A DNA stretch of 64,000 bases from Comamonadaceae bacterium (lineage in GTDB: Bacteria > Pseudomonadota > Gammaproteobacteria > Burkholderiales > Burkholderiaceae_C), in NCBI GenBank assembly GCA_947448735.1, contig CANFOS010000008.1:1-64000 (forward strand), written 5' to 3'. This document shows positions 53,409-63,969 of this stretch, piece after piece; the first letter of the stretch is position 1; each line of letters starts with the position of its first letter. Made by a program: the position numbers and the translations under genes. Below the pieces are notes generated by a model. The model made no database searches. It had not been told where the DNA came from and saw nothing but the letters and a program-made list of their open reading frames with translations.

Positions 53409-53424
53409 CTGTATTTTTGACCAG
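53409..53424 (-). promoter_or_regulatory. LexA box 2
   Basis: A second CTGT-N8-CCAG, three bases from the first, with the same single mismatch. Centre to centre the two are 19 bases apart. Being in the lexA/asparaginase divergent gap, it might affect both genes. Confidence 0.65.
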
Positions 53425-53464
53425 GTTTGCAGCAATTGCAAGTATTTTTTTGAGTGATCAGGAC

Positions 53465-54430
53465 ATGCAACATCAAAAAGTGGTGATTTTGGGGACTGGC
53501 GGCACCATCGCCGGCACCTCTTCGGGCATCGGATTTACCGCAGACAACATCAATTACACCGCCGGTCAGGTGGGTGTGAGTCAGCTGGTTGAGGCCATTC
53601 CCGCCTTGAGCCGTGGGCATTTGCTGATGGAACAGGTGGCACAAACGGACAGCAAGGACATGAGCTTTGCGCTCTGGGTCGCGCTGGCTGAACGCGTTCA
53701 ACATCATCTGGCGCTGGACGATGTGCAGGCCGTGGTGATCACTCACGGAACCGACACGCTGGAAGAAACCGCCTATTTCTTGCAGGCGCTTCTCAGCCCT
53801 TCAAAGCCCGTCGTTTTGACATGCGCCATGCGTCCAGCCGACGCGCTGGCACCGGACGGACCGCAAAATATCCTGGATGCCATCACGGTAGCCCGCGGCC
53901 CGAATGCTCAGGGCGTGGTGGTCGTCTGCGCCGGCGTTGTTCACGCCGCTGTGGATGTCCAAAAGTCGCATACCTATCGGCTTGATGCGTTTTCATCTGG
54001 CGATGGCGGTCCGATCGGCTACGTTGAGGAGAACAGCCTCAGATTGTTACGAAATTGGCCTGCAAGCCATGAATTAATTATGCAGTCTGCTCCCGAAAGA
54101 ATAGCATTGTTGAAGTCATCTTTGGCTTGGCCGAGGGTTGAAGTGGTCATGAATTACGCGGGTGCCAGCGGTGAACTGGTTGACCTGATGGCGAGCTCCG
54201 GTGTGCGCGGTCTGGTGGTCGCGGGCACAGGCAATGGCACGGTTCATCAGGCGCTTGAAGCGGCTTTGCTCAGAGCTCAGGCGCTCGGCCTTCACATCGT
54301 GCGCACCACGCGATGCGCACAGGGGCGTGTGTTTGCCAGATCAGACGATGTTTTTCCCGCAAGCGATGGTTTAAGCCCAGTCAAAGCGCGAATCGCCTTG
54401 ATGCTTGAGCTGATGAACATCCAACCATGA
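53465..54430 (+). CDS. L-asparaginase
   Basis: 321-residue hydrolase of the asparaginase/glutaminase family. N-terminal catalytic Thr in [11 protein letters not shown]; second catalytic Thr/Asp in [15 protein letters not shown]; the Lys site region [18 protein letters not shown]. No signal peptide, so probably cytoplasmic. The ATG at 53465 lies close after GATCAGGAC. Residues in the 200-215 region ([17 protein letters not shown]) coincide with a dispersed-repeat copy at 54061-54108. Overlaps the downstream membrane-protein gene by four bases. Confidence 0.9.
   Translation: MQHQKVVILGTGGTIAGTSSGIGFTADNINYTAGQVGVSQLVEAIPALSRGHLLMEQVAQTDSKDMSFALWVALAERVQHHLALDDVQAVVITHGTDTLEETAYFLQALLSPSKPVVLTCAMRPADALAPDGPQNILDAITVARGPNAQGVVVVCAGVVHAAVDVQKSHTYRLDAFSSGDGGPIGYVEENSLRLLRNWPASHELIMQSAPERIALLKSSLAWPRVEVVMNYAGASGELVDLMASSGVRGLVVAGTGNGTVHQALEAALLRAQALGLHIVRTTRCAQGRVFARSDDVFPASDGLSPVKARIALMLELMNIQP
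54061..54108. repeat. Dispersed-repeat-like segment inside the asparaginase gene (copy H)
   Basis: On the minus strand it contains AATGCTATTCTTTCGGGAGC, close to the repeat start TTTGCTATnnTTTCAGGAGC, followed by a partial tail. It is in frame and encodes an internal linker of the enzyme. Confidence 0.4.
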
Positions 54431-54852
54431 ACTTTTTTGCAGCCCTCGCGTCCAGTGCCTGGGCTTACCCAGCGCTGGAGGTTCTGCATATTTGCGGCAT
54501 TGCCATGCTTCTTGGTAATCTGGTTTTGCTTGAAATGCGGGTGTTTGGTCGCGGCGCAGCGATTGATCTCAAAGCGCTGGCAAGTCTGAGTCTGGGCATT
54601 GCCGGTGTCGGCTTTTCGCTCGCCGCTGCATCGGGTTTGCTGATGTTTGCGTCGCAGGCGACCGAGCTTTTGACGAATCGGGCTTTTACCTTGAAGATGG
54701 TGCTTTTGATGCTGGCAGCTTGCAATGCCGCTTGGTTTCACGGGCGTGACTCACTGGGCAGGCTGGACGGTGTGGCCCGCCTGCAGATGGTGATCTCGAC
54801 TTTGATCTGGTTGGCAGTGCTGGCCTGTGGTCGCTGGATTGCCTATATTTAA
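54427..54852 (+). CDS. Small four-helix membrane protein (DUF6644-like)
   Basis: 141 residues with four hydrophobic segments: YPALEVLHICGIAMLLGNLV, ALASLSLGIAGVGFSLAAAS, LKMVLLMLAACNAAWF and a final MVISTLIWLAVLACGRWIAYI. The E-x-x-H in the first helix (LEVLHICGIA) and the overall layout resemble DUF6644-type proteins thought to be haem- or electron-transfer-related; function unknown. Coupled to the asparaginase gene (ATGA) and followed 24 bases later by a DUF6152-like gene. Confidence 0.75.
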   Translation: MNFFAALASSAWAYPALEVLHICGIAMLLGNLVLLEMRVFGRGAAIDLKALASLSLGIAGVGFSLAAASGLLMFASQATELLTNRAFTLKMVLLMLAACNAAWFHGRDSLGRLDGVARLQMVISTLIWLAVLACGRWIAYI

Positions 54853-54876
54853 CGTGGTTTTTTAACGGAGTTTGCA

Positions 54877-55356
54877 ATGAAACGACGTGCCGTATTGAAA
54901 AGCTCGGTGCTGTTGCCTGCACTGGGCATTGGCCTGCCAGGGCTCGCTCACCATGGCTGGAGCAGTTTTGACCAGGACCGGCCGATTTACCTGGAGGGCA
55001 AAGTCGTCAAATCGGTCTGGCAAAACCCGCATGTTGAGCTTGAAATCGATGTGCCTGCCGGCCTCAAGGTGCCAGCTGACCTGGTACGCCGCACGCTGCC
55101 TGCGCAAACCGCTCCGGTGGACGGCAAAGCGTTGCTCACCAGGGCAGTGGTGCCCACACGTCAGGACAAGCGCTGGGAAATCGAGTTGGCACCGCTGGGC
55201 CGGATGCTGGCCTGGAACGTGGCGGAGATCAAGCCGGGCGACACGGTGGCTCTTCTTGGCTTTACGTTCACTGGCGAAAAGGGCGCCGCCGTCATGCGGG
55301 TTGAATATCTGTTTGCCGCAGGCAAGACTTACGCCTTGCGTTCAAGCCCGGCCTGA
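54877..55356 (+). CDS. DUF6152-family exported protein
   Basis: 159 residues. N-terminal KRRAVLKSS with a short hydrophobic stretch ending GLAHH suggests export (Tat-like or Sec). The body carries the DUF6152 pattern HHGWSSFDQDRPIYLEGKV, WQNPHVELEI, LGRMLAWNVAEIKPGDTV, and a closing beta-rich FTFTGEKGAAVMRVEYL. Function unknown; paired with the DUF6644-like gene, suggesting a small envelope unit. Confidence 0.8.
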   Translation: MKRRAVLKSSVLLPALGIGLPGLAHHGWSSFDQDRPIYLEGKVVKSVWQNPHVELEIDVPAGLKVPADLVRRTLPAQTAPVDGKALLTRAVVPTRQDKRWEIELAPLGRMLAWNVAEIKPGDTVALLGFTFTGEKGAAVMRVEYLFAAGKTYALRSSPA

Positions 55357-55359
55357 AGC

Positions 55360-56124
<765 letters not shown>

Positions 56125-56880
56125 TTATTGAAGTTGTTGGTAGAGCTGGCGTGCTGCCAGCAGATCTTCTGGTGTGTCCACGCCGATGCCGGGATGGATC
56201 GTGGTCGTGTGGACTGCAATTTTGTAGCCGTGCCACAAAGCACGCAGCTGCTCCAGGCATTCAAGCTGTTCAACCGGCGCTGGGGGCAATCGGGGAAAGG
56301 CCTTCAAAAAGCCGGCACGGTAACCGTAAATGCCTACATGACGCAAAGGCCGGGGTAGTCCTGGCCAATCCTGGTCCGCCGCGTCGCGCGCGCAGGGGAT
56401 GGGCGCGCGGCTGAAGTACAAGGCGGTTTGCCGCGCGTCCAGTACAACCTTCACAATGTTTGGATTCGTGTGGTCTGCTCTATTTTCAATAGCGTGGGCA
56501 GCTGTACTCATGGCGCAGTCTGGCCGGTCGGCCAGAAGTTGCGCGACCGCGTCCATCAGGGCGACATCAATCAGCGGCTCGTCCCCTTGCACATTCACCA
56601 CCACAGCATCGTCTGGCAAGCCCAGCAAATCGCAAGCCTCAGCCAGGCGATCACTGCCGCTGGCGTGTGTCGCTGCCGTCATCACGGACTGAATATTGAA
56701 ATGCGCGCATTGATCCATGACCTCCTGGCTGTCGGTGGCGACGATGACTTTTTCCGCCCGGCTGAGCAGCGCACGCTGGGCCACGCGCACCACCATGGGA
56801 GCGCCCCCCAGGTCGGCCAAGGGCTTGTTCGGCAGCCGGGTAGACGCCAGGCGGGCAGGGATGAGAACGGTAAAACGCAT
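56125..56880 (-). CDS. kdsB: 3-deoxy-manno-octulosonate cytidylyltransferase (CMP-KDO synthetase)
   Basis: 251-residue enzyme activating Kdo for lipopolysaccharide. Marks: [44 protein letters not shown], and PCARDA / [13 protein letters not shown]. Start at 56880, 13 bases after the Trm112-like gene. Confidence 0.95.
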   Translation of the reverse strand: MRFTVLIPARLASTRLPNKPLADLGGAPMVVRVAQRALLSRAEKVIVATDSQEVMDQCAHFNIQSVMTAATHASGSDRLAEACDLLGLPDDAVVVNVQGDEPLIDVALMDAVAQLLADRPDCAMSTAAHAIENRADHTNPNIVKVVLDARQTALYFSRAPIPCARDAADQDWPGLPRPLRHVGIYGYRAGFLKAFPRLPPAPVEQLECLEQLRALWHGYKIAVHTTTIHPGIGVDTPEDLLAARQLYQQLQ

Positions 56881-56893
56881 GCTGGCGGTGGCC

Positions 56894-57088
56894 TCAAATA
56901 CCAAGCTCTGCATCGGTCAGGGTGCGCGCTTCGGTCTCCAGCATCACCGGCATACCGTCGCGTACCGGGTAGGCCAGGCGCGCGCTGCGGGAGATCAATT
57001 CCTGCCGGGCACGGTCAAATTCAAGAGGGCCTTTGGTGACCGGGCAGACCAGCAATTCAAGCAGTTTGGTGTCCATTGTTGTGTTCAT
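56894..57088 (-). CDS. Trm112 family protein (YcaR-like)
   Basis: 64-residue zinc-ribbon-like protein. [21 protein letters not shown] and [20 protein letters not shown] are the signature; only one Cys (of the usual four) is kept. Overlaps lpxK by four bases and precedes kdsB, the conserved order in beta- and gamma-proteobacteria. Confidence 0.92.
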   Translation of the reverse strand: MNTTMDTKLLELLVCPVTKGPLEFDRARQELISRSARLAYPVRDGMPVMLETEARTLTDAELGI

Positions 57089-58128
57089 GTCCTGATATTA
57101 GTTGATGAAGGCTGACGCAGCAGGGGGGCGAGCAGATCGTCCACGGCGCTCAAAAATGCGGGTTCTGGTGCAAATTCAAGCGGTACCGCAAGCAGTCTGA
57201 AGGCTGCGCTCGCCGGCAATTTAAAAAGCTTGACAGCATCTTTTTCGGTACACAGCACAGTGGCACCCGCCGGCACCGGCAACGCGTACTGGGAAAAATC
57301 AAAGTGATCAGGCAGGCTGATCGTGCCCGCCAACGCCAAGCCCCGGCTTTTGAGCATGTCAAAAAAAGCATCCGGTTTGGCGATGCCGGCCAGGGCGATG
57401 ATGGTCTGACACTTCAAATCATCCAGCAGAACCTTGCGGCCATCTGCGGCGATGGCGTGATCAGCCAGACGCCGGGTTGACACAAAGCCGCCAAATGCAG
57501 GCGCTTGGCCAGTATGGAGCACCAATGCCTGCGTGCGGTTGGCAGGCCAGTTCTCGCGCAGTGGCCCAGCGGGCAGCAGCCAGCCGTTTCCGATGCCTCG
57601 GTCGTCGAACACGGTGATTTCAATATCGCGTGCAAGCCTGTGGTGCTGCAAACCATCGTCACTGATGATGACTTGCGTTGCCGGGTATTTTTCGAGCAGG
57701 GCGTGGACCGCGTCGATGCGCCGGTTCGCTACAAAGACGGGCGCTGAAAAATCAGTTCTTTTGATGGCAGACAAAATAAGGGCCGGCTCGTCCCCAGACT
57801 GTAAAACAGGGGTATCTTGCAGTACTTCGAGGCAGTTTTGGCCTTGTCTGCCGTATCCGCGCGACACCACCCCTGGCTTCAGGCCCTGTTGCTGCAAATG
57901 TTTTGCCAAAGCGATGACCAGCGGCGTTTTACCAGCACCGCCGGCCACCACGTTGCCCACCACAAGCACAGGCACAGTGCAGCGCTCAATCTTGAGAATG
58001 CCGGCGCGATATAGCCACCGGTGCAAACCGGATACCCCTCCGTACACAAGCGAAACAGGCCACAGCAAGCAAGCCACGAAGCCGCGCTCACACCAAGCGC
58101 GGGCAAGCCAGTTGCCCTGGTGTGTCAT
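57085..58128 (-). CDS. lpxK: Tetraacyldisaccharide 4'-kinase LpxK
   Basis: 347-residue membrane-associated kinase of lipid A synthesis. P-loop [15 protein letters not shown], hinge region RGYGRQ and [22 protein letters not shown] and late FFDMLKSRG. The start lies three bases after exbD. Confidence 0.95.
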   Translation of the reverse strand: MTHQGNWLARAWCERGFVACLLWPVSLVYGGVSGLHRWLYRAGILKIERCTVPVLVVGNVVAGGAGKTPLVIALAKHLQQQGLKPGVVSRGYGRQGQNCLEVLQDTPVLQSGDEPALILSAIKRTDFSAPVFVANRRIDAVHALLEKYPATQVIISDDGLQHHRLARDIEITVFDDRGIGNGWLLPAGPLRENWPANRTQALVLHTGQAPAFGGFVSTRRLADHAIAADGRKVLLDDLKCQTIIALAGIAKPDAFFDMLKSRGLALAGTISLPDHFDFSQYALPVPAGATVLCTEKDAVKLFKLPASAAFRLLAVPLEFAPEPAFLSAVDDLLAPLLRQPSSTNIRT

Positions 58129-58131
58129 CGC

Positions 58132-58560
58132 CTAACGCGCCCCGGCCTGTGCAGCGCTTTGGGTGGCAAATGTGATCTGGTTGAAGCCATTTCGGCGCGC
58201 GGCTTCCATGACCGTGATCACCGACTGGTGTGTGCTGCTGGCGTCGGCGCTGATGATGATGACGCTGTCCTTGCCGGCCTTGGCGGCCAGCAGCAGCGCC
58301 GCGCCCAGGATGTCAATGCTGCGGCCCTCGACCAGCACCTTGTTGATCATGTAACGGCCATCACTGCTGACCGCCACAATGATCTCTTTGGGGTAGTCGC
58401 GCTGCCGCTCGGCATCGGCCAAAGGCAGCTTGATCTGCAGTTCCGTGAACTTGCTGTAGGTGGTCGACAGCATCAAAAAAATCAACACCACCAACAACAC
58501 GTCTATGAAAGGGATGAGGTTGATTTCAGGCTCATCGCGGTGTCTTTTTCGAAAGTTCAT
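58132..58560 (-). CDS. exbD: Biopolymer transport protein ExbD
   Basis: 142-residue inner-membrane protein of the Ton/Tol energising complex. MNFRKRHRDEPEINLIPFID is the N-terminal signature with the proton-relay Asp near residue 20, one transmembrane helix (VLLVVLIFLML) and a periplasmic domain. Overlaps exbB by four bases. Confidence 0.94.
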   Translation of the reverse strand: MNFRKRHRDEPEINLIPFIDVLLVVLIFLMLSTTYSKFTELQIKLPLADAERQRDYPKEIIVAVSSDGRYMINKVLVEGRSIDILGAALLLAAKAGKDSVIIISADASSTHQSVITVMEAARRNGFNQITFATQSAAQAGAR

Positions 58561-59231
58561 GACCTGCGCAGGGTATTCAAGTGCCTGAGCAGCTTTTCTG
58601 AGGCCAGTTCCATTTGCAACAGGTAGCCATCGACCTGTGCCCTGAAATAACGCCAGAAAATCAGCGACGGAATGGCCACCATCAAGCCAAACGCGGTGTT
58701 GTACAGAGCAATGGAAATCCCTTGCGCCAACTGAGCCGGGTTACCCCCGCCGGTAGCGCCACCGACGGCGCCGCTACCGGACTGCGAGCCAAAAATTTCA
58801 ATCATGCCGATCACTGTGCCGAGCAAACCTAGAAGGGGGGCTGCTGAAGCGATGGTGGCCAAGGCTGCCAGGTAGCGCTCCAGCTTGTGCGCTGCCAATT
58901 GCCCAGCGCCTTCCAGAGTGGCGCGCAGGTCAGTCTCGCTGATGCGCGGGTTCGCATTCAGCGCCCGAAAACCGCTGGCCAGCACTTCTCCGAGCACTGA
59001 GTTTTGCTCCAGCTGTGTGACGACATTCGGCGCGGGAACCGCTGTTTTTGATACTGTGATAGCCTCGTCCACCAGCCTAGGCGGCGCGACTTTGCGACTT
59101 TTCAGGCTGCTAAAACGTTCGATAACCAGCGCCAGCGCCAAAACTGAGCAGGCAACCAGCGGCCAGATAGGCCAGCCTGCAGCTTGAATGATGGAAAACA
59201 ACGCACGCCCCTCGCTGATAAAGTAGTTCAA
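58557..59231 (-). CDS. exbB: MotA/TolQ/ExbB proton channel family protein
   Basis: 224-residue channel subunit. Three hydrophobic segments: WPIWPLVACSVLALALVIER, ATIASAAPLLGLLGTVIGMI, and ISIALYNTAFGLMVAIPSLI, with the conserved APLLGLLGTV and ALYNTAFGLMVAIP blocks. First gene of the exbB-exbD-lpxK-trm112-kdsB-adk cluster. Confidence 0.94.
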   Translation of the reverse strand: MNYFISEGRALFSIIQAAGWPIWPLVACSVLALALVIERFSSLKSRKVAPPRLVDEAITVSKTAVPAPNVVTQLEQNSVLGEVLASGFRALNANPRISETDLRATLEGAGQLAAHKLERYLAALATIASAAPLLGLLGTVIGMIEIFGSQSGSGAVGGATGGGNPAQLAQGISIALYNTAFGLMVAIPSLIFWRYFRAQVDGYLLQMELASEKLLRHLNTLRRS

Positions 59232-59541
59232 TTATGGCTTATGAACCAGCCGGTCTGACGGATTCATGGGTCGATGGTCATGCGCATTTTGGCTCGCGTG
59301 TTTTGTTCATACGGTGCACAGAACTTGTGGATAACTTTGTGGGTAACCCCGCTTGCACAGGCCCCAGAACCGCATCAGGCTTGAGATATGACAAAAACGA
59401 TGAAATTTTGAGCAAAAATAATTTTCCTTAAATCAATGGCCCAAACCCATTTTTTAACGTTTCCGAAGCATTTCAGACTCGCTTGCTGCCAATTGCTGCG
59501 CGGTGTGGGGTATCTGCGCTTTAAAACGACAGGTTTTCGCC
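59232..59541. other. Divergent exbB/xseA intergenic region with two DnaA-box-like sites
   Basis: No gene seen. TGTGGATAA at 59326-59334 is a perfect reverse DnaA box (TTATCCACA) and TGTGGGTAA at 59338-59346 has one mismatch, in the same direction, centres 12 bases apart. The 59380-59470 part is AT-rich and could hold promoters for both genes. Confidence 0.55.
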
Positions 59542-60837
59542 ATGCTCGATGACACGACGGATCGGAACCAGCGCGATTCCAGCGTCCGACTGTGGCCTGT
59601 CAGCTCGCTGCTCAAAGCCATTGCTGACAGCCTGGAGGCGCGCTTTAACCCAGTGGCTGTACAGGGCGAGATTTCGGGCTTTTCACGTGCGGCAAGTGGT
59701 CACTGCTATTTTTCACTGAAAGACGACGATGGGCAGATTCGCTGTGCCATGTTCCGAAGAGCGGCGACGCTGCTGGACTTTCAGCCGCGTGATGGTCAGC
59801 GGGTCGAACTGCGCGGTCGGCTGGGTGTTTACGAAACGCGTGGCGAACTGCAGCTGATCGTCGAGTCGATGCGTCAGGCCGGGCAGGGGACCCTTTTTGA
59901 GCAGTTTCTGAAACTCAAGGCAAAGTTGGAAGCCGAAGGTCTTTTTAAGGCCGATCGCAAACGCGACGTGCCGCTGATGCCAAGGGCTATTGGCCTGGTG
60001 ACCTCGCTGGGTGCTGCAGCCTTGCATGACGTGTTGACGGCCTTACAGCGCCGTGTACCGCACATACCGATCGTCATTTATCCAGCAAGCGTTCAGGGCT
60101 TACAGGCCGCAGGTGACCTGCGTGATGCCCTCTTAAAGGCATACCAACGCCGTGAAGTGGACGTCCTGCTGCTGGTGCGCGGCGGCGGTGCAATGGAAGA
60201 TTTGTGGGCTTTTAACGACGAGGCTCTGGCACGCACCATCGCCGAGTCGCCTGTCCCCGTCATTTGCGGTGTGGGGCACGAAACCGACTTCACCATCGCT
60301 GATTTTTGCGCTGATCTGCGTGCGCCGACGCCTACCGCAGCAGCAGAGCTGTGCGCCCAGCCGCAGACGGTCTGGCTGGGTGTGCTGGCCGTCCTGGCCA
60401 CCCGCCTGCAAAGTGGCCTTGACAGACAAGTGCAAACCAGCAGCCAGCGGCTGGACATCGCGGCCTCAAACTTGAGTCGCCCCTCCCACTACGTCACGCG
60501 CCAGCATGCGCGGTTGGCGTCGTACCAACAAAACTTGCAACACGCCGAGCGCAGCACGGTAAACAGCTTGCAGAACCGTCTGGATGTGATGACAACGCGC
60601 TTTTCCCAAGCGCTAGCGCGCGGCTATGCGCTCCCAAAAGACCGTTTGAGCCAGGCCAACATGCGGCTTGAACTCCTGAATCCTCAACTCGTGCTTCAGC
60701 GTGGCTATGCCTGGCTAGCCAACACCGAAGGCCAAGCCATTACCCGTGCGAGCCAGACGCGCACGGGGCAATCTGTTTACGCTACCCTGATGGACGGACA
60801 GGTTGATTTGACGGTGTCAAGCCCGCGTCTGATTTAG
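59542..60837 (+). CDS. xseA: Exodeoxyribonuclease VII large subunit
   Basis: 431-residue single-strand DNA exonuclease subunit. N-terminal OB fold (LWPVSSLLKAIADSLEARFN, VQGEISGFSRAASGHCYFSL), catalytic region GLVTSLGAAALHDV, VLLLVRGGGAMEDLWAFNDE, and VGHETDFTIADFCAD, then a C-terminal coiled-coil part. The start at 59542 is preferred; 13 upstream codons are possible. Confidence 0.95.
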   Translation: MLDDTTDRNQRDSSVRLWPVSSLLKAIADSLEARFNPVAVQGEISGFSRAASGHCYFSLKDDDGQIRCAMFRRAATLLDFQPRDGQRVELRGRLGVYETRGELQLIVESMRQAGQGTLFEQFLKLKAKLEAEGLFKADRKRDVPLMPRAIGLVTSLGAAALHDVLTALQRRVPHIPIVIYPASVQGLQAAGDLRDALLKAYQRREVDVLLLVRGGGAMEDLWAFNDEALARTIAESPVPVICGVGHETDFTIADFCADLRAPTPTAAAELCAQPQTVWLGVLAVLATRLQSGLDRQVQTSSQRLDIAASNLSRPSHYVTRQHARLASYQQNLQHAERSTVNSLQNRLDVMTTRFSQALARGYALPKDRLSQANMRLELLNPQLVLQRGYAWLANTEGQAITRASQTRTGQSVYATLMDGQVDLTVSSPRLI

Positions 60838-60921
60838 TTTTTACAATAGTTCTGGTAAGCTTTTTAGCAGCACATTTTTTTATCAGGCTTAATTTTTAGC
60901 CCCACAACCCGAAGGAAAATC

Positions 60922-61503
60922 ATGGAACACCAACTGCCCTCACTGCCTTACGCGATCGACGCACTGGCACCCAATTACAGTAAGGAAGCGTTTGAATACC
61001 ACCACGGCAAACACCACAACGCGTACGTTGTGAACCTGAACAACCTGCAAAAAGGCACCGAGTTCGAGGCGATGACGCTCGAAGAAATCGTCAAAAAATC
61101 AAGCGGTGGGGTGTATAACAACGCAGCGCAAGTCTGGAACCACACTTTCTTCTGGAACTGCATGAAGCCCGCTGGCGGTGGTGAGCCATCTGGCGCGCTG
61201 GCGGCAGCCATTAACGCCAAATTTGGCTCGTACGCTGCATTCAAGGAAGCTTTCGTCAAATCTGCTGTGGGCAACTTTGGCTCTGGCTGGACGTGGCTGG
61301 TTAAAAAGGCCGATGGTTCGGTTGACATTGTCAACACGGGCCCGGCAGGCACACCGCTGACCACCGCCGACAAAGCGCTGATGACGGTTGACGTGTGGGA
61401 GCACGCCTACTACATCGACTACCGCAATATGCGCCCGAAATTCGTTGAAACGTTCCTGGCAAGCCTTGTGAACTGGAGCTTTGCCGAAGCCAACTTCGCC
61501 TGA
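60922..61503 (+). CDS. sodB: Superoxide dismutase [Fe]
   Basis: 193-residue cytoplasmic Fe-type superoxide dismutase. Metal ligands: His in [12 protein letters not shown], His in WNHTFFWNC, Asp/His in [13 protein letters not shown]. The AAQVWNH glutamine position and GSGWTWLV fit the iron form rather than manganese. Monocistronic, followed by a strong terminator. Confidence 0.94.
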   Translation: MEHQLPSLPYAIDALAPNYSKEAFEYHHGKHHNAYVVNLNNLQKGTEFEAMTLEEIVKKSSGGVYNNAAQVWNHTFFWNCMKPAGGGEPSGALAAAINAKFGSYAAFKEAFVKSAVGNFGSGWTWLVKKADGSVDIVNTGPAGTPLTTADKALMTVDVWEHAYYIDYRNMRPKFVETFLASLVNWSFAEANFA

Positions 61504-61522
61504 GCGGATAGCCAAAACATAA

Positions 61523-61548
61523 AAACCGGCTTTTAGGCCGGTTTTTTT
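61523..61548 (+). terminator. Intrinsic terminator between sodB and the DUF192 gene
   Basis: Stem AAACCGGC / GCCGGTTT with TTTTAG loop, followed by TTTTT on the plus strand; an A-run on the other side makes it partly bidirectional, so it can also end the converging DUF192 transcript. Confidence 0.9.
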
Positions 61549-61551
61549 ATG

Positions 61552-61929
61552 TCATCTGCTTGTCTGAAATAAAGGTCCTTGCAGCGTTGCGCCGGCTTTG
61601 ATGCCCTTTTTGGCAAACCAGCCCTGGTTCATTTCCAGCACGTAACGCACGGGTTTGGCTGAGCAGTGCGCATTGAGGGTTTGCGGCTTCATGTCTTCAA
61701 TGTTGACGATGGTGCCATCGTCATTGATGAACGCGGCGCTAAGTGGCAACAGGGTGTTTTTCATCCAAAAGCATTGCTGTGTGGCCTGCTCAAACACAAA
61801 AATCATGCCTTCGTGCTGCGGCATGTCCTTGCGAAACATCAACCCGATCTGTCGCTGCTCGGGTGTGGCTGCAATCTGCACGTCGAGGCGGTGCATGCCT
61901 GCTGCCAGCTTGACGCGTTCCAGATTCAT
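61552..61929 (-). CDS. DUF192 family protein, signal peptide interrupted upstream
   Basis: 125-residue domain from an internal ATG. The DUF192 pattern is LDVQIAATPEQRQIGLMFRK, FVFEQATQQCFWMKNTLLPL and AAFINDDGTIVNIEDMKPQT, VRYVLEMNQGWFAKKGIKAG. Usual members are exported. In frame upstream, an ATG at 62034 starts a signal peptide (see next entry) that would join this domain if the TAG at 61969-61971 were sense. From the internal ATG no signal is left, so the protein would stay cytoplasmic or not be made. Confidence 0.85.
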   Translation of the reverse strand: MNLERVKLAAGMHRLDVQIAATPEQRQIGLMFRKDMPQHEGMIFVFEQATQQCFWMKNTLLPLSAAFINDDGTIVNIEDMKPQTLNAHCSAKPVRYVLEMNQGWFAKKGIKAGATLQGPLFQTSR

Positions 61930-62034
61930 TTGAGGCGCATCTTGCGCTTTGGCGGGCAGCGAAATGGCCTACAAGGACGCGATTGATGCAATTAACAAGT
62001 AGCTTTTAACGAACAATGGCAGTTTGAATGTCAT
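61930..62034 (-). pseudogene. Amber-interrupted signal-peptide region of the DUF192 gene
   Basis: From ATG at 62034 the frame reads MTFKLPLFVKSYLLIASIAS, Leu, then TAG (codon 22, 61971-61969), then AISLPAKAQDAPQ and runs in frame into MNLERVKL of the DUF192 domain. This is a classical signal peptide with an AKA|Q cleavage site whose hydrophobic core is broken by a single stop codon. A nonsense mutation, an error in the sequence or read-through are the options. Confidence 0.75.
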
Positions 62035-62096
62035 GGCGGCGAACAAGAGTTGATAGATCAATGAAACAAAGCATAAACCAATGGATTCAAGGGGCC

Positions 62097-62127
62097 AAAA
62101 AAAATGCCCGCACTAGGCGGGCATTTT
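62097..62127 (-). terminator. Intrinsic terminator of the Ala/Lys-rich protein gene
   Basis: Perfect 11-base stem AAAATGCCCGC / GCGGGCATTTT around ACTAG; on the minus strand it is followed by a run of T residues (plus-strand A-run 62097-62104). It also could act in the other direction. Confidence 0.9.
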
Positions 62128-62141
62128 TGGACAGATGCAAA

Positions 62142-62399
62142 TTACTTGGCAGCTGGCTTGGCATCAGCTTTCTTGGCTTCAGCTTTTTCTTTCTTGGCAG
62201 CAGCTTTTTCTTCTTTGGTTGCTTTTGCTGGCTTGGCATCAGCTTTCTTTTCTTCAGCTTTTGCAGCAGGTGCAGCAGGTGCAGCAGCAGCGGCTGGCTT
62301 GGCAGCCGAAGCGCCGGCCATAGGAGCACCAGCGTGGGAAGCGGCGAATGCGCCAACAGCAAACAGGCTAGAAATCAGAGCAGCGAGGATTTTGTTCAT
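62142..62399 (-). CDS. Ala/Lys-rich exported low-complexity protein
   Basis: 85 residues. A signal peptide (MNKILAALISSLFAVGAFAA) precedes a low-complexity body of AAK/KAE/KADAKPA units, with APMAGASAAK in front. It is strongly basic and probably disordered. Such small proteins are common in beta-proteobacteria without known function; acid-shock or envelope charge roles are guesses. Own terminator, own promoter region, so likely well expressed. Confidence 0.8.
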   Translation of the reverse strand: MNKILAALISSLFAVGAFAASHAGAPMAGASAAKPAAAAAPAAPAAKAEEKKADAKPAKATKEEKAAAKKEKAEAKKADAKPAAK

Positions 62400-62654
62400 T
62401 TTGAGTTTCCTGAAATAACGTTATTGGAAAATTACCCCGAATATTTTCGGAGGCCTAACCGTAACGAGATCGCTTTGCAATCGGTTGACAGGACAATCAA
62501 CTTTTTTGAGATGGGGTTTTAAAATGAGTTTGCGGCTAGAATTTACGGGTTTTTACCTAAAATGGCGATGAAATATGACGTTTTACCGTCATTTTCACGC
62601 CCACTTTTCCTCACTCATCAGCAATTTACCGTACCTTCTGGAGACTTTTAAAAT

Positions 62655-63908
<1,254 letters not shown>

Positions 63909-63937
63909 CTCGTCCCCATCTCTGGGGAATGAATCAA

Positions 63938-63969
63938 CCGCCTGGGAGTCATCCCACGGCGGTTTTTTT
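63938..63969 (+). terminator. Intrinsic terminator of icd
   Basis: Stem CCGCCTGGGA / TCCCACGGCGG (one bulged base) followed by seven T residues, 30 bases after the icd stop. Confidence 0.88.

Noticed and set aside
56480..56520. Segment in kdsB with CAATAGCG..GCAGCTG, considered as another dispersed-repeat copy
   Set aside because: Only short blocks match, and the encoded KdsB residues agree with the normal family layout without any insertion.
62104..62418. 104-codon plus-strand frame rich in Ala/Ser/Phe opposite the Ala/Lys-rich protein
   Set aside because: Low-complexity antisense of the repeat gene; the minus strand has the signal peptide, start and terminator.
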